A stretch of DNA of 5,131 bases, from assembly GCA_003662515.1 (NCBI GenBank), contig QMYF01000058.1:1-5131 (forward strand). The letters are read 5' to 3'. The position numbers and the translations under genes are program-made. Origin of the DNA: Candidatus Hecatellales archaeon (GTDB lineage Archaea; Thermoproteota; Bathyarchaeia; Hecatellales; Hecatellaceae). This document shows, piece by piece, positions 1 to 4,960 of this stretch; the stretch's first letter is position 1, and every line of letters starts with the position of its first letter. Under the pieces are notes generated by a model. The model worked only from the letters and a program-made list of their open reading frames with translations, did no database searches and was not told the origin of the DNA.

Positions 1-198
1 AGAGGGGGGGTCGCCCTGGAGCTGGAGGGTTCTGCGACATTTCACGGGAAGCCTCCGTCCACGCGTGTACGTCAATACTCATAGGTCCAAGACAGGCCTA
101 TCCAACGTCAACGTCTCTCGACCGCGAGGCTGCAAACTTAAGCCCCATACAGGAAAACTTCAACCAAAGCCATATTCAACCCTTTCTTGGTGAATTTT
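1..198. other. Left-edge region with no assigned gene; GC-rich and structured
   Basis: No gene is recognised here. About 60% of bases 1-130 are G or C, richer than the genes beside it. Two plus frames stay open from the edge: one ends with TGA at 191-193, just before a T6 run at 195-200, and the other ends with TAA at 234-236 inside the channel gene. Neither has a start in view or a product I recognise. Possible hairpins are a 7-bp stem 81-87/95-101 with one G-U pair, and CTCG/CGAG at 117-120/125-128. CAACGT is directly repeated at 103-108 and 109-114. It may hold the end of an untypable plus-strand gene, a structured RNA, or only spacer. I found no tRNA T-loop, SRP RNA or RNase P core motif. 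Confidence 0.3.
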
Positions 199-1092
199 TT
201 AGCTGGAAGATTTTAAGGCTTCTGAAAGGGTTTTAACAGCGCTAGTAAGTTCTGCCAGTTGCTGCTGAAGCTCCTTTCCAGCCACGAGGTACCGTCGGGG
301 GTAGGGGATCTCTACACCATGCCTGTCGAACTCCTTTTTTATTTCGAGGTGGAGGTCTCTAGCCATCCTCCAGGCGGTAGGCTGATCCTTCGCCCTAGAA
401 AGCAGTCTGAGCAGGATGCCTGAATCCTGAAACTCCATGACCACAGCGCTTGGAATCCCATTGGTGGGGAGGCAGTCTGGATGCCTTCTAGCCGCCTCAA
501 CCATCAGCCTCATAGCCTTCTCCAAGTCTGACTCATAGCTTACCTGAACGTAGATGGGAACAAGCATGGTAGGATCCTCTACGCTATAGTTTATGATTAC
601 CTCGTTTTGAAGCGTGGAGTTGGGGACCACCAGCCTCCTGTTATCCCAAGTTCTGAGAACCGTGTGCATGAGCTTCATGTCCTCCACGAAGCAGAAGTCC
701 TCTCTGAACCTTATGGCGTCTCCTATGCGGAAGGGCTGCGAAATGGAGGCCACGACCCCTGCGATAATGTTTGAGAGGCTGGACTGGGCTGCGAGGCCTA
801 TCACGATGGAGGCGAAGCCTGCAGCCACGAAGATGGAGGCTATGGCTCCCTGAGCCTCAGGGAAGGCTGTAAAGGTGGCGGACATAACGCCTATGAGGGC
901 GATAACTGAGATCACAAGTCGTCTGAGGAAGGCGAAGGTAGTTAGAAGCCTTGCATTCCTCTCCGCTAACCTTCCAAAATACCTAGCCAAAACCGAGTTT
1001 ACAAGGTAGACGATGGCGAAGGTTATGGCTAAACCGGAAATGAAAGTGGCTACAGCCCAGAAGAGCTCACTACTTAGAGAGAGTTCTACCAA
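199..1092 (-). CDS. Small-conductance mechanosensitive channel, MscS family (297 aa)
   Basis: This is a MscS-type channel of the cytoplasmic membrane, a homo-heptamer in known members, which opens under membrane tension to release solutes during hypo-osmotic shock. Three hydrophobic helices lie at about residues 11-32, 57-77 and 83-113. The third is the pore helix, with small-residue packing and the family-typical AAQSSLSNIIAGV at 101-113, followed by QPFRIGD (119-125). The beta domain carries LRTWDNRRLVVPNSTL (146-161), close to the MscS 'TxDNRxVxVPN' motif. The alpha/beta C-terminal domain ends with IPYP at 262-265, and a likely coiled coil follows at about 272-294. The usual glycine of the 'GxVExI' turn is missing: residues 134-139 read CFVEDM. 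The start is TTG; an in-frame TGA at 1099-1101 excludes anything longer and GAGGTG lies 7 nt upstream. It follows the exporter permease on the same strand after 46 bp, so co-transcription is likely. The family call is firm; the physiological trigger is inferred. Confidence 0.95.
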   Translation of the reverse strand: MVELSLSSELFWAVATFISGLAITFAIVYLVNSVLARYFGRLAERNARLLTTFAFLRRLVISVIALIGVMSATFTAFPEAQGAIASIFVAAGFASIVIGLAAQSSLSNIIAGVVASISQPFRIGDAIRFREDFCFVEDMKLMHTVLRTWDNRRLVVPNSTLQNEVIINYSVEDPTMLVPIYVQVSYESDLEKAMRLMVEAARRHPDCLPTNGIPSAVVMEFQDSGILLRLLSRAKDQPTAWRMARDLHLEIKKEFDRHGVEIPYPRRYLVAGKELQQQLAELTSAVKTLSEALKSSS

Positions 1093-1099
1093 AGACTTT

Positions 1100-1105
1100 C
1101 ACCTC
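1100..1105 (-). promoter_or_regulatory. Ribosome binding site GAGGTG fixing the TTG start of the MscS gene
   Basis: On the minus strand GAGGTG sits 7 nt before the TTG at 1092-1090. The in-frame stop TGA (1101-1099) overlaps this site, and the next in-frame methionine codon lies well inside the protein (residue 70, after the first helix). The TTG is therefore the only start that keeps the first membrane helix. Confidence 0.75.
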
Positions 1106-1138
1106 TTCTACAAGTCGGGGGGATGCTTAAAAGTTTAC

Positions 1139-1906
1139 CTATTCGGCTGTGGTTTTCTCGAAGCTCCAAACGGCCACCAAGAAGTGGCGGATGGAGGAAG
1201 CTGTGAGGATGGTGAGGGAGGTGGGAAGCGGTAGGAAGCCCATTCCCGTTAGGGCTCTCCTTGAAAGCTCCACCCCGTAGACCAGCGGATTCAGGTAGGC
1301 TGCCAGGGCTGCTGGACCAGGCAGAGCGTCGACGGGATAGAAGGCTCCGCTTAGAAAGAAGATGGGCATAGCTAGCAGCATGTTGACAAGCTGGAAGCCT
1401 TCGAAGCTTTTAAGCTTGGAGGCTAGAATCGTTCCGAGGGCTGCAAACTGGAGGGCGGTGAAGAAGGCGGCTGCCAGCACTAAGGGGAAGCCTGTAAGGT
1501 TTAGGCTTGGAACCATGAGGAGGGCTAGGGCTAATATGATTACGCCTTGAAGCATGGCAATGGTTACGTCGCCGAGAATTCGGCCTAGGATGGTAGCCGT
1601 CCTAGAGGCTGGAGCTACAAGTATCTCCTTAAGGAAGCCGAACTCCCTGTCCCAGATAATAGAAGTACCTGAGAAGAAGGCTGTGAAGAAAACAGCCATC
1701 ATGACTACTCCCGGAGCAAAGAAGGTTAGGTAGTCTATTCCGCCGAAGACTGGGGCTCCCCGGAGGGCTGAGGTGAAACCTAAGCCTAGGAAAACCATCC
1801 AGAAGATGGGCTGGAAGATGGAGCCCACAAGCCTTGAGCGGGCTCTAACAAACCGTTTAACCTGCCTATACCACATGACGTAGGCTGCACTTGCGGGGCT
1901 GACCAT
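1139..1906 (-). CDS. ABC-2 type transporter permease, DrrB-like (255 aa)
   Basis: This is the membrane subunit of an ABC exporter. Family members export lipids, polyketides, drugs or polysaccharides; the cargo here cannot be read from sequence. After a cationic cytoplasmic start (WYRQVKRFVRARSRL, 12-26) there are six likely membrane helices at about 30-48, 62-83, 106-132, 141-162, 173-193 and 226-247. Family marks are the loop WDREFGFLKEILVAP (85-99), which acts as the coupling segment to the ATPase, SGAFYP at 186-191, and NPLVYGVE at 206-213. The length is normal for a single half-transporter permease, so it probably works as a dimer. The ATG lies directly after the TGA of the ATPase gene (TGAATG), indicating translational coupling and one complex. 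A second in-frame ATG is residue 11 but lacks its own ribosome site. The last helix is followed by only a short charged tail. Confidence 0.93.
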   Translation of the reverse strand: MVSPASAAYVMWYRQVKRFVRARSRLVGSIFQPIFWMVFLGLGFTSALRGAPVFGGIDYLTFFAPGVVMMAVFFTAFFSGTSIIWDREFGFLKEILVAPASRTATILGRILGDVTIAMLQGVIILALALLMVPSLNLTGFPLVLAAAFFTALQFAALGTILASKLKSFEGFQLVNMLLAMPIFFLSGAFYPVDALPGPAALAAYLNPLVYGVELSRRALTGMGFLPLPTSLTILTASSIRHFLVAVWSFEKTTAE

Positions 1907-1914
1907 TCACCTCC
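1907..1914 (-). promoter_or_regulatory. Strong but very close Shine-Dalgarno GGAGGTGA before the permease
   Basis: On the minus strand the eight bases before the permease ATG read GGAGGTGA, a full match to the archaeal 16S tail complement. It encodes the last Trp-Arg codons and stop of the ATPase. The site abuts the ATG with no extra spacer, which is tighter than usual and suits re-initiation by ribosomes that have just ended the ATPase. Confidence 0.6.
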
Positions 1915-2905
1915 ACCATCTATGCCTAATCCTGATGGCTTCCATTCCGCTAACCTCCTCATCCCTAAGCTTTCTCCCCGTCAGGTGGAGGAAGACATCT
2001 TCAAGCGTAGGCTTATGGTAGGTTACCTCCCTAATCTTCACAGCCAAGCCTTCAGCCTTCTCAAAGATTCTGGGGATGGCCTCTGAAGCCTTAATCGTTG
2101 AAACGCTTATTTCGCCGGGTTTGACCATTTGAACCCTGCAGCCCTCAACGTTCTTCAAGCCCTCAGCCATTCTTGCAGCGTCTTGAAGGCTGTTGGAGGC
2201 AAGTTTCACATAGACCATTTCGCTTCCCAAACTCTTCTCCAGTTCTTCAGGCGTGCCTAGGGCTATGATTCTGCCATGGTCTATGATGGCTGTTCGATGG
2301 CATAGCCTTTCCGCCTCATCCATGTAGTGGGTGGTGAGGAAGATGGTTACACCCTCCCTCCTAAGCTCTAAGATGTAGTCCCAGATGCGGTTTCGGCTTT
2401 GGGGGTCGAGGCCTAGCGTGGGCTCATCTAGGAAGAGAACTTCAGGCCTGTGGAGGAGGGCTGCGGCTATCTGAAGCCTACGCTGCATCCCACCGCTAAA
2501 CCTCTTCACCTGGTGGGAGGCCCACTCCTCCAGTTCAACAAAGGCTAAGAGCTCCCTTATGCGCTCTCTAAGGAGCCTTCTCGGTATTCCATGGATGAGC
2601 CCGTGAACCCATAGGTTTTCCCATCCCGTGAGCTCCCTGTCAAGCGTTATATCTTGGAAGAGAACCCCTATTTTCTCTCTAACCTTTTGGGGTTCCCTCT
2701 GGATGTCGTAGCCTGCTACTAGGCCTCTTCCACTCGTGGGCTTCATCAGGGTGGTTAGAAGGTTTATGGTGGTGGTCTTACCAGCACCATTCGGCCCTAG
2801 GAAACCGAAGATTTCCCCCCTCCTAACCGTGAAGGAAACCTCATCCACAGCCTTAAGGCTGCCGAAAACCTTGGTTAACCCTTCAGCCACAATAACCTCT
2901 TCCAA
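1907..2905 (-). CDS. ABC transporter ATP-binding protein, DrrA/CcmA type with C-terminal DUF4162-like domain (332 aa)
   Basis: This is the cytoplasmic ATPase that should power the permease encoded next to it. The set is complete: Walker A GPNGAGKT (37-44), Q-loop Gln84, signature FSGGMQRR (136-143), Walker B VLFLDEP (156-162, catalytic Glu161), D-loop at 166-167, and switch His193 in TTHYMDEAE. The C-terminal part from about 225 matches the accessory domain of DrrA-type proteins, ending in PTLEDVFLHLTGR (299-311). A basic tail of about 17 residues after LRDEE runs into the permease ribosome site. The start is uncertain. TTG at 2905 gives EEVIVAEGLTK, which fits the first beta strand of the fold, but it lacks a good ribosome site. 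GTG at 2890 has GAGGT 5 nt upstream but trims that strand. An in-frame TGA at 2921-2923 bars longer forms. The cargo is unknown; drug or lipid export is only a family-level guess. Confidence 0.95.
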   Translation of the reverse strand: MEEVIVAEGLTKVFGSLKAVDEVSFTVRRGEIFGFLGPNGAGKTTTINLLTTLMKPTSGRGLVAGYDIQREPQKVREKIGVLFQDITLDRELTGWENLWVHGLIHGIPRRLLRERIRELLAFVELEEWASHQVKRFSGGMQRRLQIAAALLHRPEVLFLDEPTLGLDPQSRNRIWDYILELRREGVTIFLTTHYMDEAERLCHRTAIIDHGRIIALGTPEELEKSLGSEMVYVKLASNSLQDAARMAEGLKNVEGCRVQMVKPGEISVSTIKASEAIPRIFEKAEGLAVKIREVTYHKPTLEDVFLHLTGRKLRDEEVSGMEAIRIRHRWWR

Positions 2906-2958
2906 GCTGGGAGCCAGCCCTCAAACCGGGGACTTCAGACCTCAAAAGTGAAGAAACA

Positions 2959-2979
2959 GGAACCATATATGATTGTTCC
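2959..2979. repeat. Inverted repeat GGAAC-N11-GTTCC over the candidate TATA box
   Basis: GGAAC at 2959-2963 and GTTCC at 2975-2979 form a perfect 5-bp dyad that encloses the CATATATG box. The size and position suit an operator for a dimeric repressor of the leftward operon. Arms this short also occur by chance, so the regulatory reading is tentative. Confidence 0.35.
2964..2971 (-). promoter_or_regulatory. Candidate TATA box for the exporter/channel operon
   Basis: The palindrome CATATATG sits about 60 bp upstream of the ATPase start. With archaeal spacing (about 26 nt from box centre to start site), transcription would begin near 2941, giving a leader of roughly 35 nt to the TTG. A weaker alternative is the minus-strand ACTTTTGAG in 2942-2950. 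Assigned by position and AT-richness only. Confidence 0.4.
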
Positions 2980-3001
2980 CGGCTGAGAAGGGTTACAGAG
3001 G

Positions 3002-3025
3002 AAAAATAAAAATCAGTTTTTTATT
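3002..3025 (+). promoter_or_regulatory. AT-rich promoter candidate for the radical SAM unit
   Basis: Two AT-rich blocks, AAAAATAAAAA (3002-3012) and GTTTTTTATT (about 3016-3025), precede the radical SAM gene. If the second is the TATA box, transcription would start near 3047 and leave a leader of about 14 nt that keeps the ribosome site at 3052-3056. The first would place the start near 3033. The exact box cannot be chosen by eye. Confidence 0.45.
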
Positions 3026-3051
3026 CGGTTTAGAGAAGGCGGATGCGTGGT

Positions 3052-3056
3052 GGAGG
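3052..3056 (+). promoter_or_regulatory. Ribosome binding site GGAGG selecting ATG 3061
   Basis: GGAGG lies 4 nt before the ATG at 3061. The in-frame ATG at 3043 has only the weak GGCGG beside it and adds just Met-Arg-Gly-Gly-Gly-Gly, residues that are the by-product of translating the ribosome site. The later start is therefore preferred. Confidence 0.65.
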
Positions 3057-3060
3057 GGGA

Positions 3061-4656
3061 ATGGGTGGTTTTAAGGTTGTTCTCACCTCTGATAGGGCTA
3101 CTATGACGGATTATGGTGGATTTGAAGGTTTAGGCTTCATTTTATGCCTCCCTTCAAGGCTGCTTCCAAGATTTTTCGCCTACCGAGTTTTAGCTCCACC
3201 AATAGAGACTGATGCAGATGGCAGAGCCTTAGTTGCACCCCTACCATTAAGGAAGCTTGAAGCCTCACTCCTGGAGTATGGTTTCAGCAAGGATGAAGTC
3301 GCCATAACCACGCCGGAAAAGCTGGCCAAAACAGTTAGTGGGGAGACTAAAGTCGTCGGCATCCACGTCTTAGACCCCATGGGCTTAGCTCCCGTATCCC
3401 ACAGCCTATCCGCATTTACAGGTGGAGGGGAAACCTACACGAAAACCATGTTCTTAGAGTTCGCTCATAGGCTTCTAAATCTTAAGCGGAGGTATGGGTT
3501 TAGGGTTGTTGCTGGGGGGCCTGGAACCTGGCAGCTTAAAGGAGTTTTCAGAAGCCTAGGCATAGACCACTTATTCCATGGTGAGGGTGAAGCCGTATTC
3601 CCTCAGGTGTGTCAGGCATTAATGAAGGGTGAAAGCCTGCCAAGCGAAATTGAGGGTAAGGCTGTTCCAGAGGGGGAAATCCCCCTAATCAGGGGCCCTA
3701 CAAGGTGTGGAGTAGTTCAGATAACTAGGGGCTGCCCCCGACGATGCCGATTCTGCAATCCAACCATGTTCAAGTTTAGATCCATACCCCTGGACGACAT
3801 CCTTAGAGAAGTTGAAATTAACGTTAGAGGTGGTGAGAGCTGGATTTCGCTTGCAACCGAGGACGGATTCCTCTATGGGGCTAGAGGAATCGAGATAAAC
3901 AGAAAAGCCGTGAGAAAACTCATCAGCGAAGTTTCGAGAAGAGTCGCTAGAGTTGGCTTCTGCCATGTCTCGATTTCAAGCATAGTTCAGGCGCCAGACC
4001 TAGTCCAATACTTCTCCGAAACCTTAGGTTATAATCCTGGAAGCCCCTACCTTCCACAGATAGGACTTGAGACGGGGAGCCCTAGACTCATAGAGAGGTA
4101 TATGTCTGGTAAGCCTAGGCCTTGGAAGCCTTCAGACTGGCCTAACCTGGCAGTTGAAGCCTCTCAAATCATGAATGAGTGGGGCTGGTATCCATGCTAC
4201 ACGCTGATAGTAGGCTTGCCAGGCGAAAACGATAATGATATTCTTCAAACCCTTGAGCTTGTAGATAGGCTTAAACATGTTAGATGCTGGCTTTTCCCCC
4301 TCCTAATGGTTCCTATGGGAGGCTCCCTAATGGAGAACGAAAACTTCTACCAGCTTGAAAGCTTTAACGAGGCGAGGTGGGAACTCGTGTATAGGTGTTT
4401 GAGACATAGCTTATCCTTCTCTAAACATGTTTACAGAGGACTAGTGAAGAGCATCAGGAGCGTGTTAGCCCGGTATCTAGTCCAAAAATTCTTTGAGTAT
4501 GGAATGAAGGTGATAGAGGATTTCCTTGAAGCCTCAAAAAGGAATCCAGTCGAATCTTTAACTACGGTTTCAGCCGTAAACTTCCAGCGTAATCCAATTT
4601 CCCAGCTAGCATACCTAGGGAAGGCTGTTGAAATCTTCACTAGGAGAGCAGCGTAG
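3061..4656 (+). CDS. Radical SAM protein with N-terminal B12-binding-like domain, function unknown (531 aa)
   Basis: This is a predicted iron-sulfur enzyme using S-adenosylmethionine to start radical chemistry; substrate and product are unknown. Residues 1 to about 190 form a Rossmann-like domain of the B12-binding type: strand FKVVLTSDR with TDYGG (16-20), VVGIHVLDPMG (98-108), and VVAGGPGTWQL (149-159). The canonical DxHxxG cobalamin-ligand motif is not evident. The radical SAM core (about 215-440) has the cluster motif RGCPRRCRFC, with Cys225, Cys229 and Cys232 in CxxxCxxC spacing. Later marks are ATEDGFLYG (265-273), QIGLETGSP (333-341), the YMSGKPRPW stretch (347-355) and TLIVGLPGE (381-389). 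The last 90 residues are a mostly helical domain. I recognise the overall pattern from archaeal, mainly methanogen, radical SAM proteins without known function; that is from memory. A start at 3043 would add six residues. The gene is divergent from the exporter operon and followed 42 bp later by a small membrane protein gene. Confidence 0.9.
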   Translation: MGGFKVVLTSDRATMTDYGGFEGLGFILCLPSRLLPRFFAYRVLAPPIETDADGRALVAPLPLRKLEASLLEYGFSKDEVAITTPEKLAKTVSGETKVVGIHVLDPMGLAPVSHSLSAFTGGGETYTKTMFLEFAHRLLNLKRRYGFRVVAGGPGTWQLKGVFRSLGIDHLFHGEGEAVFPQVCQALMKGESLPSEIEGKAVPEGEIPLIRGPTRCGVVQITRGCPRRCRFCNPTMFKFRSIPLDDILREVEINVRGGESWISLATEDGFLYGARGIEINRKAVRKLISEVSRRVARVGFCHVSISSIVQAPDLVQYFSETLGYNPGSPYLPQIGLETGSPRLIERYMSGKPRPWKPSDWPNLAVEASQIMNEWGWYPCYTLIVGLPGENDNDILQTLELVDRLKHVRCWLFPLLMVPMGGSLMENENFYQLESFNEARWELVYRCLRHSLSFSKHVYRGLVKSIRSVLARYLVQKFFEYGMKVIEDFLEASKRNPVESLTTVSAVNFQRNPISQLAYLGKAVEIFTRRAA

Positions 4657-4698
4657 CATATTAGACAGGTCATCTCATAAATATTTGGGATTGAAGTG

Positions 4699-4938
4699 AT
4701 GTCTTGGGAAAGGGTTTTCACGGGTTTGGGTGTATTTTTTGTTTTGCTTGGTTTAGCCTTTATTGTGGCCCCGCTAATCGTTAAGCATTTGCCTTCAATA
4801 TCTTTGGAGCGTATACCATGGATACTTTTATGGGTTTACCGTAAAGACGATTTTTGGTTTGCAACCTCACCAATCCTAATAATAGCCGGAATAGCCTACA
4901 TCCTATGGACACTCATACGTTTGGGAGTCTTTAGATAA
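4699..4938 (+). CDS. Small two-helix membrane protein, DUF2905-like (79 aa)
   Basis: A small protein with two hydrophobic helices, at about 6-28 and 57-75, joined by a loop with LPSISLERIPWILLWVYRK (31-49) and then FWFATSP at 52-58. This layout (short N-tail, helix, loop with 'LP..I..IP', aromatic 'F.F.TSP' entry to a second helix, 70-80 residues) resembles the uncharacterised DUF2905 family, recalled from memory and not checked. No catalytic residues are evident, and no function is known. The start is ATG 4699 or the adjacent GTG 4696, which adds one residue; neither has a clear Shine-Dalgarno site, only GGGA at 4687-4690. It lies 42 bp after the radical SAM stop on the same strand, so read-through expression is likely and a shared membrane-linked role is possible. 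The coding sequence ends inside a terminator-like hairpin. Confidence 0.75.
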   Translation: MSWERVFTGLGVFFVLLGLAFIVAPLIVKHLPSISLERIPWILLWVYRKDDFWFATSPILIIAGIAYILWTLIRLGVFR

Positions 4939-4960
4939 ACCTATCTAATCTAAAGTTTTT
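4929..4960 (+). terminator. Hairpin plus T-run terminator overlapping the stop codon of the small membrane gene
   Basis: CTTTAGAT (4929-4936) pairs perfectly with ATCTAAAG (4948-4955) around an 11-nt loop, and TTTTT (4956-4960) follows directly. The TAA stop (4936-4938) lies at the stem-loop junction. A competing 7-bp stem, TTAGATA/TATCTAA (4931-4937/4942-4948), shares the same bases. The stem is AT-rich and so weak, but the T-run fits archaeal termination. Confidence 0.55.

Noticed and set aside
81..140. tRNA, 5S or 23S rRNA fragment at the left edge
   Set aside because: A 7-bp stem with a 7-nt loop (81-101) lacks the U at loop position 2 and no T-loop is near. Short resemblances to rRNA words (such as the CTTAAGCCC area and the complement of 115-127) do not extend into neighbouring conserved segments.
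614..853. Plus-strand open frame of 79 codons
   Set aside because: It lies wholly within the MscS gene on the opposite strand, whose protein motifs are clear. The frame has no ribosome site and a methionine-rich, low-complexity product typical of an antisense shadow.
1126..1133. CTTTTAAG on minus as a TATA box for a separate channel promoter
   Set aside because: With normal spacing, transcription would start near 1103, inside the ribosome site of the channel gene. Operon transcription is simpler.
3685..3966. Minus-strand open frame of 93 codons
   Set aside because: It is antisense to the radical SAM cluster region, which is certain from its CxxxCxxC motif. No family features or start signals are seen. 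The minus frame at 4431-4721 is rejected for the same reason.
4676..4686. CATAAATATTT as a promoter for the small membrane protein
   Set aside because: The box centre is only about 18 nt from the start codon, so the transcript would begin after the ATG. There is no good in-frame start downstream.
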